Origin: Melioribacteraceae bacterium
GTDB lineage: Bacteria > Bacteroidota > Ignavibacteria > Ignavibacteriales > Melioribacteraceae
Assembly (NCBI GenBank): GCA_022181065.1
Contig: BQMY01000097.1
Location: 1-55,205 of the forward strand
Direction: 5' to 3'
Length of the DNA: 55,205 nt
Positions within the stretch are counted from its first letter, which is position 1, and each line of letters starts with the position of its first letter. Under the pieces are notes generated by a model. It worked only from the letters and a program-made list of their open reading frames with translations, had not been told where the DNA came from and made no database searches. Positions 44,101 to 53,139 of the stretch are shown here, one piece after another. A program made the position numbers and the translations under genes.

Positions 44101-44313
44101 GGAACTCCTTTATATTTTATAACGGTTAAAAGTCTGATTCGAAATATAGTAATAATGAAATTTAGTTTTGGGGCAAAATTAAGGTAAGTACATACTATCA
44201 TTTCATGTAGTTGCGTTTTATAAAATAAATTTTTAATATCGACAAAGTAACCAATTTTGCTTTGAACACAGACTGTTACATCTAATCATAAACCAATCAC
44301 TAACGGAGGTTTT

Positions 44314-45879
44314 ATGCTGAAAAGTATAAAATTTATAGCCTTTCTCACCATTTTTGTGGCACTAACAGGCACAACATTCGCCCAATTTGATATATTGTGG
44401 GAAAAATCAGCCGGTTCAAGTTCACTACCAAGCTGGTTTTCAGACGCATCAAGTACCGAAAGAGGTTTCGGGTACGGGGTTGTTGACGGAAACGAAAGAA
44501 TTGTCGTTCCAAGCCGTAATGGCGGAAGTTTTGTATATGTAGTTGACGCGACTGACGGTTCGGATGTTGGTCAGCTTGATATGACAGGTGTTGGCGGCGG
44601 TACATTTGCTGTTAACGATGCTGACGTCGCGGATGGCGATATCTATGTTTGTAACCTGACTATTGATGCTACCACATCAGCATTTAAAGTTTACAGATGG
44701 TCAAGCGAATCAGCTGTGCCGGAAGTTGTAATTGAAGAGACTTCTTTCGCTGGTCGTTATGGTGACAAATTTACCGTGAAAGGCTCAAAATCTGACAACA
44801 CACTAAAAATCTACGCTGCTTCAGGTGGCTCAGCCGATTTCGTTGTTTATTCAACTGCTGATAATGGCGCAACTTTCACCGGCTCACAGGTAACTTTGGG
44901 TGACGGTGCGGGTGGCTCTTCACCTTCAGTAGACATGATTCCAACCCTTGGTTATTTTTACAACGGTAATGGAACAAATGTAAAATTTTATGACTTTGGC
45001 GGTATGCTTGAAGGTACTATCGATGGTGCGGTTGTTCCTACAGGAACTAACGCTATCCGACATTTTTACGCTGCGGATAATACACTTTATACTGCTATAT
45101 TCAGATATGGCTCAGGTTTCCAGAACGCGATGGTAGTTGAAGTTGAACCTTTCGGCGGAACCGCTAACCTTTACGCTATGACCAATACTCTTGGTGATAA
45201 TGGTAACGGAAACGGTACCGGTGATGTTGCGGTTAAAGATAACGGCGACGGTACTTTTACAATATTCGTATTGTGTACAAATAATGGTATGGGTTCATAC
45301 CTGACAACAGATTCTCCTCTTCCTGTTGAGCTAACTTCTTTCAGCGCTGATGTTTCAGGTACCACAGTTAATCTAACCTGGAAAACCGCTTCTGAATTGA
45401 ACAACAAAGGCTTCGCGGTTGAAAGAGCTTTGGAAGGTCAGGAATTTTCTCAGATAGCTTTCATTGATGGCGCTATTAACAGCACCGAAGAAACTGTATA
45501 TAATCTTGCTGATGCTAACCTTCAGTCAGGTACATATCTATACAGACTTCGCCAGGTTGATCTTGATGGTACAGAAACAATCTCAAATGAAATTTCTGTA
45601 GAAGTTGCCGTACCAATGGAATTTGCTTTGGCACAGAACTATCCTAACCCGTTCAACCCTTCAACTACAATTAAATTTGCTGTCCCAGAAAACGGGAATA
45701 TAAAACTTTCTGTATTCAATATGCTGGGTGAAGAAGTTGCTACTTTGGTTAACGGTTATCATGAAGCGGGAAGCTACGAAGCTAAATTTGACGCAAGCGC
45801 TTTGAACAGTGGTATTTATCTTTATAAAATAGAATCTGGCGATTTTGTAAACATCAAAAAAATGATGCTCGTGAAATAG
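44314..45879 (+). CDS. Secreted DUF4623-like protein with T9SS sorting domain
   Basis: This 521-residue protein has a signal peptide (FIAFLTIFVALTGTTFA) and a beta-propeller-like N-terminal region (about 20-340: FDILWEKSAGSSSLPSWFS, repeated Asp/Gly-rich strands). An Ig-like domain (VELTSFSADVSGTTVNLTWKTASE) and a type A sorting domain with QNYPNPFNPSTTIKF and a final KKMMLVK follow. The first region resembles DUF4623, of unknown function. CGGAGG precedes the ATG. The Ig-like domain is similar to that at the C-terminus of the C25 peptidase (1193-6154), so the two share a common export cassette. Confidence 0.85.
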   Translation: MLKSIKFIAFLTIFVALTGTTFAQFDILWEKSAGSSSLPSWFSDASSTERGFGYGVVDGNERIVVPSRNGGSFVYVVDATDGSDVGQLDMTGVGGGTFAVNDADVADGDIYVCNLTIDATTSAFKVYRWSSESAVPEVVIEETSFAGRYGDKFTVKGSKSDNTLKIYAASGGSADFVVYSTADNGATFTGSQVTLGDGAGGSSPSVDMIPTLGYFYNGNGTNVKFYDFGGMLEGTIDGAVVPTGTNAIRHFYAADNTLYTAIFRYGSGFQNAMVVEVEPFGGTANLYAMTNTLGDNGNGNGTGDVAVKDNGDGTFTIFVLCTNNGMGSYLTTDSPLPVELTSFSADVSGTTVNLTWKTASELNNKGFAVERALEGQEFSQIAFIDGAINSTEETVYNLADANLQSGTYLYRLRQVDLDGTETISNEISVEVAVPMEFALAQNYPNPFNPSTTIKFAVPENGNIKLSVFNMLGEEVATLVNGYHEAGSYEAKFDASALNSGIYLYKIESGDFVNIKKMMLVK

Positions 45880-45903
45880 TCGATCGTCATAAGTCTTTAA
45901 TCG

Positions 45904-45937
45904 AAAGTCCCGGTAATAGCTTTATCGGGACTTTTTT
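45904..45937 (+). terminator. Terminator after the DUF4623-like gene
   Basis: AGTCCCG pairs with CGGGACT across a 13-nt loop, followed by T6. The far end abuts the convergent YCF48-like gene. Confidence 0.8.
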
Positions 45938-48050
45938 ACTTTAAAAGCACCATTTTTTTAGAGAGGGAATTATCTTTGTAATCCATGTTAAAAATATATA
46001 CTCCGCTTGCTAAATGTGATCCATCGAATTTATAACTATACTTTCCGGCTTTAAGATCGGGCGTAAACGACCCATACACTTTTTCACCAATCAAGTTATA
46101 TATAGTAATTTTTACTCTTCCGGCGGCTGGAATGATAAAGTTAAAAACCGTAGAACTGTTAAACGGATTAGGATAGTTTTGTTCAAGATTAAAACCCATT
46201 TTAAGATCATTATTTTCAGCTATAATTTCATTGATTATAAAATTCATATCGGGATTGTGTAAGACTTTCAAATTTGTCGTTTGAAGAGCAAAAACACCAC
46301 CCGAATAGTCAGATTGAAATTCATCAACTATTCCTGAAAATGGAGAATTTTCCTCAGTCCAGGTAATGCCGAAATCATCTGAATAATAGAGTCTATTTTT
46401 TCGACCGGAAACATAATTTTTACCATTATTATCCTGAATTACACTATAAAAAATTTCACCTGTGACATTTTTGGTTAATGTCCATAAACTTCCGGCATTA
46501 TTAGTCGTGTATATTACTCCGGATAATTCATAAGGATTAGGGTTGTTATAGTCATACCCCACTGCAACAATATTGTTAGAATCCGCTGCAGAAGCATCTT
46601 CGAATGAAAAAACACCAGTCCAGATTTTTTCCCATGATTCACCTGCATTGGTTGTTTTGTAATAATAACCGCCCGAACCGAATATGTATCCTGTCAGCTT
46701 TGTGGTAAACAATATTTTTTCAGGAAGAAAATTTGTAGCCGGATTATCTGAAAGTTTTTTCTCTTCCCATAAAAGACCTGAATTTGTAGTTTTGAATGTT
46801 ATTGTGTCACAAATAATAAAACCTGTGAAATCATCAATAAAATGAACTATTGAGGAATTATTAAATATACCTTGATTTATCCAGGCTATACCTCTATTTG
46901 TTGTTTGATACATAACGTTATTGAAAAGCAGATATCCTTTATCTTCATTTATGAAGAATATATCTCCAGTCTTAAATTCGGCAGATTGAGGCAGGTCAAT
47001 ATTTTCCCATTCCTCACCTCTATCACCGGTATAATGGAGGTATTTACCGAGAACAAAACCGGTCTGATCATCGATAAAATGAAAATCTTCATATGGTCTG
47101 TTGTTAAACATCGCTATCTGAAAAAAAGTATTATCGTATTTTCTTTTGCCGATCAAGTTAGGGGATCCAAAATAAAATGTACTCTGATGCAAGTCTTCAA
47201 TGTATCGTGCGCTGTTCAACTTACCGTATCCCGGTAAAGTGCCCTCCTCGACACTACTTTCTGTGATTTCTACAAAATGAAGATTAGACTCATAGAAAGT
47301 ATATCCGGTATTATTATATGTTAACGCGACATAGAATGAGTCAGGAGCCGGAATTTGTGTATCTTCTATCCACGAATCACCATAATCGGTCGTTTTATAT
47401 GCACAGTCTGATACAACAAAGCCAAACCCCGTCGAATTAACGATTACATCAATAATATCATTATTTGTTGGACTGATTAAATTCTTCCAATTTTCCCCCT
47501 CATTCTGCGATCTCAAAATCAAACCTTCGTTTCCAACAATGTAAAGCCTTGAGTTTTCGTCGATGTAAATCTTATTCAGGTGTGTACTTGCCAATGTATC
47601 ATAAACCCAGTCAAAACCACCATTTGTGGAAATACCAAAGAGACCATTATCACCAATCAAATAACCTTTGTCAGATTCAGAAAACTCCAACTGCCTTATT
47701 AAATGTGTCTCGGGAATATCAATATGCTCGAAACTATTCAACGAGTCCTCCGAAACTAACAATACACCATCTCCGGCAAAGAATATACGAGAATTACATA
47801 ACGTACACGAATTGAGGTCATTGAGGGTTCCGGTTGAATATTTTTTAAAATTATAATTGAAGTTGTTTTCTTTTGCCTTTATAACAACGCCATTATCACA
47901 CGCCATTACCAATGAATGAGAATCATTCGATTCTTCCCAAAGTGCGTCGATATCATTTATTTTGTAGCCTGCTAATTCGGGGGAAATATCTATCCATTGT
48001 GCGGTGCAGATAAGGTTTATGAAAACAAAAAAAAGAAAAGTATATTTCAT
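45936..48050 (-). CDS. YCF48/BNR-repeat secreted protein with T9SS sorting domain
   Basis: This 704-residue protein has a signal peptide (YTFLFFVFINLICTAQ). At least seven repeats follow the pattern T[TS][ND]xGxxW, such as ISTNGGFDWVYD, KTTDYGDSWIED and KTTNAGESWEKI, forming a sortilin/YCF48-type beta-propeller over residues 20-600. The end is a type A sorting domain with QNYPNPFNSSTVFNF. Propellers of this kind bind ligands or act as adhesins; in cyanobacteria YCF48 assists photosystem II, which is not implied here. It is convergent with the DUF4623-like gene. Confidence 0.85.
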   Translation of the reverse strand: MKYTFLFFVFINLICTAQWIDISPELAGYKINDIDALWEESNDSHSLVMACDNGVVIKAKENNFNYNFKKYSTGTLNDLNSCTLCNSRIFFAGDGVLLVSEDSLNSFEHIDIPETHLIRQLEFSESDKGYLIGDNGLFGISTNGGFDWVYDTLASTHLNKIYIDENSRLYIVGNEGLILRSQNEGENWKNLISPTNNDIIDVIVNSTGFGFVVSDCAYKTTDYGDSWIEDTQIPAPDSFYVALTYNNTGYTFYESNLHFVEITESSVEEGTLPGYGKLNSARYIEDLHQSTFYFGSPNLIGKRKYDNTFFQIAMFNNRPYEDFHFIDDQTGFVLGKYLHYTGDRGEEWENIDLPQSAEFKTGDIFFINEDKGYLLFNNVMYQTTNRGIAWINQGIFNNSSIVHFIDDFTGFIICDTITFKTTNSGLLWEEKKLSDNPATNFLPEKILFTTKLTGYIFGSGGYYYKTTNAGESWEKIWTGVFSFEDASAADSNNIVAVGYDYNNPNPYELSGVIYTTNNAGSLWTLTKNVTGEIFYSVIQDNNGKNYVSGRKNRLYYSDDFGITWTEENSPFSGIVDEFQSDYSGGVFALQTTNLKVLHNPDMNFIINEIIAENNDLKMGFNLEQNYPNPFNSSTVFNFIIPAAGRVKITIYNLIGEKVYGSFTPDLKAGKYSYKFDGSHLASGVYIFNMDYKDNSLSKKMVLLK

Positions 48051-48171
48051 GTTAATTGCCCTTTTATTATAATCAATTTAATCTCTCATCAACAGAAAAT
48101 CAATTTCCAGCTCAATTGAAAATATTTTAGTATTATTCTAAACGATAATTTTTGAATTTGGAGTTGGAGAA

Positions 48172-48510
48172 ATGGCATCGGATCAAAAGTTTGTTGATTT
48201 TGTTTTGGAACAGATGGGAGCGGCGGGTGATGTGACCGCAAGGAAAATGTTCGGTGAATATGGTATTTATCTTAACGGCAAAATTATTGGTTCCGTTTGC
48301 GATAATAAGCTCTTTATAAAACCGACCTCAGCCGGTAGGGAGTTTATCGGTGATGTTAAGGAGGCGCCACCATATCCCGGGGCAAAACCAAATTTCTACA
48401 TAGATGATAAAATTGAAGACAGGGCGTGGCTGGCAGATTTGGTGAAAATAACGTATGAAGAATTACCCGCGCCCAAACCAAAAAAGAAAAAAACTGCCAA
48501 AAAGAAATGA
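48172..48510 (+). CDS. TfoX/Sxy N-terminal domain protein
   Basis: This 112-residue protein matches the TfoX N-terminal domain: FVDFVLEQMGAAGDVTARKMFGEYGIYLNGKIIGSVCDNKLFIKPT, followed by a Lys-rich tail (PKPKKKKTAKKK). TfoX of Proteobacteria activates competence genes, but the stand-alone N-domain protein common elsewhere has no proven role. GGAG lies before the ATG. It is followed by GNAT and methyltransferase genes on the same strand. Confidence 0.88.
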   Translation: MASDQKFVDFVLEQMGAAGDVTARKMFGEYGIYLNGKIIGSVCDNKLFIKPTSAGREFIGDVKEAPPYPGAKPNFYIDDKIEDRAWLADLVKITYEELPAPKPKKKKTAKKK

Positions 48511-48542
48511 CCATTTAATATTCTGTAAAAATATTCTGAATT

Positions 48543-49091
48543 ATGAATAGTAGCTATATTATCCGAAAAGCCGACCTCTCCGATGTGCTTAATCTTACAG
48601 TACTTAAGCAGCAGGTGTGGATTTCAACATACGCTTTTAACGGAATCAGGGATGAGTTATCGCAATATGTTCTGGAAAATTTCACTCCCGATAAAATCAA
48701 AAGTACGATAGATAATCCAAACAATATCGTTCTTGTTGCTGAAAAGGATGATCATATTGTTGGTTGCGCCGAGATTGATTTGTCGTCACAATGTCCGGAA
48801 GAGAATTATTTTGGTAGTCCGGAAATTTCAGTTTTATACGTTCTCGAACGATTCCAGTGGATTGGTATTGGAAAAAAATTGCTGAACAAATGTATAGATG
48901 TACTTGCTTTACTTGGTTACAAATCAACGTGGTTAACGGTCTATGATCAGAATTTTCAGGCTATCAAGTTTTACGAAAGGAATGGTTTTGAGAATATAGG
49001 TTGTACGCATTTTAAGATGGGGGGTAATAAAATTCCCAATGAGATTATGTTCCTCACTTTTAACAATATGGTAAAGAATGAAAACTCGTGA
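48543..49091 (+). CDS. GNAT-family N-acetyltransferase
   Basis: This 182-residue protein has the GNAT fold: IRKADLSDVLNLTVL at the start, the beta4 segment ISVLYVLERFQWIGIGKKLLNKCID with the acetyl-CoA pyrophosphate loop (Q/R-x-x-G-x-G/A type, QWIGIG), and the C-terminal AIKFYERNGFENIG. The acceptor substrate is unknown. Its last 14 bp overlap the methyltransferase gene. Confidence 0.9.
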   Translation: MNSSYIIRKADLSDVLNLTVLKQQVWISTYAFNGIRDELSQYVLENFTPDKIKSTIDNPNNIVLVAEKDDHIVGCAEIDLSSQCPEENYFGSPEISVLYVLERFQWIGIGKKLLNKCIDVLALLGYKSTWLTVYDQNFQAIKFYERNGFENIGCTHFKMGGNKIPNEIMFLTFNNMVKNENS

Positions 49092-49656
49092 AAGTGGAAT
49101 GCCTGATGAGAACTATTGGGTATCTTTTTTTGATGTGGATCATATCTTCAAAGAACTTGAGATCAATGATCAGGTATTTTCCCTTGTTGATTTCGGGGCG
49201 GGATACGGTACTTTTAGTCTGCCAGCCTCAAGAGTTATTTCTGGAAAAGTTCATGCATATGAAATTGAGTCTGAACTCGCGGATGAGCTTTTAAAAAAGA
49301 GCCAAAAAGTCGGATTGGATAATCTAACAATTCATAATAGAGATTTTGTGGAGTCCGGTAGCGGACTTGAAGAAAATTCGGTTGATTATGTAATGATATT
49401 TAACATTCTTCACGCAACCGAATCTCCTGAAATATTAAAAGAAGCATATAGAATATTAAAACGAGGTGGGAAACTTGGTGTTATTCACTGGCGTTATGAC
49501 CAGACCACGCCACGAGGACCAGGAATGGATATTCGCCCAAAACCGGAGGAATTGGAAAAACTTATTCAGGGAGCAGGATTTAAGATTTTAAAATTCAATA
49601 TTGATCTCCCCCCGTATCATTATGGAATTTTAGCAAAAAGAAAAAATCAAATCTGA
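49078..49656 (+). CDS. Class I SAM-dependent methyltransferase
   Basis: This 192-residue Rossmann methyltransferase has motif I VDFGAGYGTF near residues 37-46, an acidic motif II (AYEIE), motif IV DYVMIFNILH, and EAYRILKRGGKLGVIHW in the usual place. The substrate cannot be inferred; the UbiE/Methyltransf_11 group is closest in pattern. The start overlaps the GNAT gene by 14 bp, so the two are translated together. The stop is directly followed by the end of the convergent MNT gene. Confidence 0.88.
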   Translation: MKTRESGMPDENYWVSFFDVDHIFKELEINDQVFSLVDFGAGYGTFSLPASRVISGKVHAYEIESELADELLKKSQKVGLDNLTIHNRDFVESGSGLEENSVDYVMIFNILHATESPEILKEAYRILKRGGKLGVIHWRYDQTTPRGPGMDIRPKPEELEKLIQGAGFKILKFNIDLPPYHYGILAKRKNQI

Positions 49657-49974
49657 TTATACTATTCGAATACCTGATTCCATTATTTCTCTCGCAAAAG
49701 GATTACCCATGTTAAAATCTTTTGGATTGAATGGCATCACTTCTAAATCCGAACTTACTGATAACGTTAGTTTTCTAATCTTACTCCTGTCAGGAATTCT
49801 TTTCCCCTCGAAAATCTCGGAAATTAAGGCTATATCAATGTCGCTATATTCACTTTGTTCACCTTTGGCATAGCTTCCATAGAGAAATAGACTCTGTACA
49901 GGAATTCCATTATAGTTTAGCAAGTTTACATAACTTTCAATAACTCTCTTTATTTTATCCGGGATTTCAACCAT
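49657..49974 (-). CDS. Minimal nucleotidyltransferase (MNT) of a HEPN/MNT pair
   Basis: This 105-residue protein has the DNA polymerase beta-type core GSYAKGEQSEYSDIDIALI, where GS and the DxD aspartates bind nucleotide and metal. In characterised HEPN/MNT modules the MNT protein acts as antitoxin by adenylylating the HEPN ribonuclease. Its start overlaps the upstream HEPN gene by 25 bp, so the two are made from one transcript. Confidence 0.88.
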   Translation of the reverse strand: MVEIPDKIKRVIESYVNLLNYNGIPVQSLFLYGSYAKGEQSEYSDIDIALISEIFEGKRIPDRSKIRKLTLSVSSDLEVMPFNPKDFNMGNPFAREIMESGIRIV

Positions 49975-50342
49975 ACATACATCTCTTTAATTTTAACGAT
50001 ATACTCTTCAGCGTATTCCTTTGTGCAGGATTTATAAAACTCATTTTTATATTCCGGATACCGTATTTCCAGATTAAAATCATTTACTTCATCAAGAAAA
50101 ACTTTTTTTTCTTCATCTAATTTCAAACCGGAAAGCTCAGACAGTTTGACAAGATTATGACTTTTGGGAGGCATTTTATTATCATTACACGCAACAAATA
50201 ATGCTTTTAGTGACTTTTCCAAAACTAGATGTCCAATGAATAGACTCCAATCATATTTCTCTGCGGAAAGAAGGCTTTCAACAGTTTCAAGATCATGCTC
50301 AGCACTCCCAAGCCAATAATTTATGTGTTCTTCCTTTGTCAT
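49950..50342 (-). CDS. HEPN domain protein, partner of the MNT protein
   Basis: This 130-residue all-helical HEPN protein has YWLGSAEHDLETVESLL, HLVLEKSLKALFVA, KSHNLVKLSELSGL and the late EIRYPEYKNEFY. The RYP motif occupies the usual active-site helix, but the Rx4-6H ribonuclease signature is not seen (no His follows within six residues). Toxic RNase activity is therefore doubtful, and a substrate-binding role is possible. It lies upstream of and overlaps the MNT gene. Confidence 0.85.
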   Translation of the reverse strand: MTKEEHINYWLGSAEHDLETVESLLSAEKYDWSLFIGHLVLEKSLKALFVACNDNKMPPKSHNLVKLSELSGLKLDEEKKVFLDEVNDFNLEIRYPEYKNEFYKSCTKEYAEEYIVKIKEMYVWLKSRIK

Positions 50343-50421
50343 CTCTAGTATTAAATTTAGTTTAATTTAATAATTCTTTTCTAAAATTACATCAATTTGT
50401 TATAGTGATAACACTAAAAAT

Positions 50422-50453
50422 AAAAAACCCCAAACAGAATACTGAATGGGGTT
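50422..50453 (-). terminator. Terminator of the surface-polysaccharide operon
   Basis: AACCCCA and TGGGGTT pair around a 14-nt loop. On the minus strand the stem runs into a T6 tract. It ends the gene group running from the window's right edge to 50476. Confidence 0.75.
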
Positions 50454-50475
50454 AATGATAATTTATATATCGAAT

Positions 50476-50952
50476 TTATTTTTCGTCAATGTAACGTATG
50501 ATCTTCGCGGGTACTCCTGCTACAACGGCATTTGGAGGCACATCTTTCGTTACAACGGCACCTGCTCCGATAAGGGCATTCTTACCAACCCGTACTCCAC
50601 ACATAATGGTGGATGATGAACCGACGGAAACATTATCTTCAATGAATGTTTCTTCCAAAGTCCAGTCGGCTTCAGTCTGCATTGAACCATCAGGATTGAC
50701 TGACCTTGGATTCCTGTCATTGATGAATGTAACGTTATGTCCGACAAAAACTCCGTCACCGATATGCACACCTTCACAAATAAATGTGTGTGATGATATC
50801 TTGCAGTTTTTACCGATTGTCGCGCCTTTCTGTATTTCAACAAAGGTACCAACTTTCGAACCATCATCTATTGAGCAGCCGTAAAGATTTACAAAATCGA
50901 AAATCTTTACATCTTTACCCATCTTGACGTTATTTATATTTTTCTTTTCCAT
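50476..50952 (-). CDS. Left-handed beta-helix acetyltransferase (WbpD-like)
   Basis: This 158-residue protein consists of hexapeptide repeats (DDGSKVGTFVEIQKGATIGKNCKI..., GVHIGDGVFVGHNV, GVRVGKNALIGAGAVVTKDVPPNAVVAGVPAKII). It resembles WbpD, which N-acetylates UDP-GlcNAc(3NH2)A using acetyl-CoA. It is the last gene of a WbpE/WbpB/WbpD-like run with 9 bp to its neighbour. The pathway assignment comes from context and could equally fit another 3-amino sugar. Confidence 0.85.
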   Translation of the reverse strand: MEKKNINNVKMGKDVKIFDFVNLYGCSIDDGSKVGTFVEIQKGATIGKNCKISSHTFICEGVHIGDGVFVGHNVTFINDRNPRSVNPDGSMQTEADWTLEETFIEDNVSVGSSSTIMCGVRVGKNALIGAGAVVTKDVPPNAVVAGVPAKIIRYIDEK

Positions 50953-50961
50953 TAAATAACC

Positions 50962-51963
50962 TTAAGCTATTTCAATCAATTTACCACGGTTTTTGATAGA
51001 CTCTTCACTCGCTTCAAGAATCTTTACTACATCAAGACCATCTTTGCCGCTGGTCAATGGTTCGCGACCTTCATTGATAGACGCGATAAATTCTTTCGCG
51101 CCCAACGCAAGAGCTTCAGTCGCGACAACTTTTGGTGAATGCATATCACCAATACGATACTGTACCAACGCTTCATGGATTGATTCGGTTGTTTTCATTT
51201 CAATACCGCTATCATAAACTTTGATCTTCTCAAAGTTTTCCATGTCGTCAAATACGAGCATTTTTTTGGTGCCGCCAAGTAGCATCTTACGGATTTTCAC
51301 CGGTGAAGTCCAGTTTACATGAAAATGCGCGAAACTGTTATTATCGAAATAAACTGATATCTGCGCGATATTTTCATGGTCATAATAGCTCGCTACACCA
51401 TGAGCCGCGACAGCAACAACTTTGTGACCCTCAAGCAGATAGTTCATTATCGAGAGATCGTGAGGAGCGAGATCCCATATTACGTTTACATCATGCTGGA
51501 AAAGACCAAGATTGATTCTTACAGAGTCGAAATAAGTGATATCACCTATTTCACCGGAATCAACCAGTTCCTTGATTTTTTTAACCGCGCCGGTATAAAT
51601 AAATGTATGATCTACAAATATGCGAAGGTTTTTTTCAGCCGCGATATCTATCAATTCCTGAGCGTGTGCTGATTTGGCTGTAAAAGGTTTTTCCACCCAG
51701 ATATGTTTTCCGGCTTCGAGTGCTTTTTTCGCCAATGGATAATGAAGATCAACCGGGGTAGCAATGATAACGGCGTCAATATCTTTTGCGAGCATTTCGT
51801 CGTAATCGGTCATCAATTCTACCGCAGGAAAGCGCGACGCTATAAATTTTATTCTATCTTCTTTTTTGTCGCAACCGTAAACTTTTTCAACTTCAGGATG
51901 CGCTAAAAAATTTCTTACCAGATTGGGACCCCAATAACCGAGTCCGATAATTCCAACTTTCAT
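50962..51963 (-). CDS. Gfo/Idh/MocA oxidoreductase (WbpB-like)
   Basis: This 333-residue NAD(P)-dependent oxidoreductase has the Rossmann motif GLGYWGPNLVRNF at residues 6-18, the family WVEKPF (EKP) near 93-98 and APHDLSIMNYLL in the second domain. In WbpB-type pathways it oxidises C3 of UDP-GlcNAcA to give the keto substrate for transamination. The order aminotransferase, oxidoreductase, acetyltransferase supports that role. It starts 15 bp after the aminotransferase stop codon. Confidence 0.87.
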   Translation of the reverse strand: MKVGIIGLGYWGPNLVRNFLAHPEVEKVYGCDKKEDRIKFIASRFPAVELMTDYDEMLAKDIDAVIIATPVDLHYPLAKKALEAGKHIWVEKPFTAKSAHAQELIDIAAEKNLRIFVDHTFIYTGAVKKIKELVDSGEIGDITYFDSVRINLGLFQHDVNVIWDLAPHDLSIMNYLLEGHKVVAVAAHGVASYYDHENIAQISVYFDNNSFAHFHVNWTSPVKIRKMLLGGTKKMLVFDDMENFEKIKVYDSGIEMKTTESIHEALVQYRIGDMHSPKVVATEALALGAKEFIASINEGREPLTSGKDGLDVVKILEASEESIKNRGKLIEIA

Positions 51964-51978
51964 TTAATCACCTTCTCA

Positions 51979-53109
51979 CTATTTGAAGAATTCGTGCATT
52001 TTTTCAGAGATATATTCAATTTGTTCATTTGTCAATTCAGGGAACATAGGAAGAGATAAACCTTGTTCAGCCAATGCTTCAGTTACAGGGAAGTCGCCTT
52101 TTTTGTATCCGAGATGGGCAAAACATTCCTGCTCATGCAGCGGTATCGGGTAATGCAGACCGCTTGCTATATCATTCTCACCAAGGAATTTCTGAAGCGC
52201 GTCTCTTCGCTCTGTTCTTTCCTGACCGTCAAGACCTTTGACCTGTATAACAAAGAGATGGTAAACATGTTTCGCGTAATCCATTTCTTTTGGAACGATG
52301 ATGCCATCGATATCAGATAGCATTTCACGATATTTCGCTGCGGCTCTTCTTCTGCCTTCCGTCCAGTCGTTAATATATTTCATTTTGATACCAAGAACCG
52401 CGCCCTGGATACCTTCCATGCGGTAGTTGTGACCATACATCAGGTGATGATATTTTTGTTTGGCGCCATGATCGCGTATCATTTTGAATTTTGTACTTAG
52501 TTCTTCATCGTTGGTCATAACCGCGCCGCCTTCACCATAAGCACCGAGGTTTTTACCGGGATAAAAACTGAATGACGACGCGACACCCAATCCACCGATT
52601 TTTTTACCTTTGTATTCAGAAAGGTGAGCTTGTGCGGCATCCTCTACTACAGGGATATTATGTTTTTTACCAATTTCCAAAATCGCGTCCATATCCGCCG
52701 GCTGACCATAAAGATGAACAGCAACGATAGCTTTAGTTTTTGGCGTTATCGCTGCTTCCAGTTTTGCGGGATCAAGGTTGTAGCTTTCCGGATGGCAATC
52801 AACAAATACCGGAGTAGCGCCGCATAGTGTAGCTCCCCATGCTGTTGCGATAAAAGTGTTTGCAGGAATAATTACCTCGTCGCCATGCTGAATATCCAAA
52901 CCCCACAATGCCACATGATTACCATCTGTACCCGCGGAAAGCGCTGTACAATAATTTGTGTTATGTATTTCGGCGAATTTCGCTTCAAAATCAAAAACAG
53001 GTTTTCCCATAACAAAGGCTGTATTTTCAAATACATTCTCCACAGCAGGCAGAACTTCATCTTTTATTTGTCTGTATTGAGCTTTAAGATCTAAAAATGG
53101 TACTTTCAT
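51979..53109 (-). CDS. DegT/DnrJ/EryC1/StrS sugar aminotransferase (WbpE-like)
   Basis: This 376-residue PLP enzyme opens VPFLDLKAQYRQIKDEV and contains ALSAGTDGNHVAL (phosphate loop), VVEDAAQAHLSEYKGKKIGG and the PLP lysine in SFYPGKNLGAYGEGG (K186). It transaminates a keto-sugar nucleotide, probably UDP-3-keto-GlcNAcA given the neighbours. Relatives in other loci make perosamine or 4-amino sugars, so the exact sugar is inferred. GGAGG precedes the ATG. Confidence 0.9.
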   Translation of the reverse strand: MKVPFLDLKAQYRQIKDEVLPAVENVFENTAFVMGKPVFDFEAKFAEIHNTNYCTALSAGTDGNHVALWGLDIQHGDEVIIPANTFIATAWGATLCGATPVFVDCHPESYNLDPAKLEAAITPKTKAIVAVHLYGQPADMDAILEIGKKHNIPVVEDAAQAHLSEYKGKKIGGLGVASSFSFYPGKNLGAYGEGGAVMTNDEELSTKFKMIRDHGAKQKYHHLMYGHNYRMEGIQGAVLGIKMKYINDWTEGRRRAAAKYREMLSDIDGIIVPKEMDYAKHVYHLFVIQVKGLDGQERTERRDALQKFLGENDIASGLHYPIPLHEQECFAHLGYKKGDFPVTEALAEQGLSLPMFPELTNEQIEYISEKMHEFFK

Positions 53110-53139
53110 AAACTTCCTCCAAAAAAGAAAACTTAGTTG

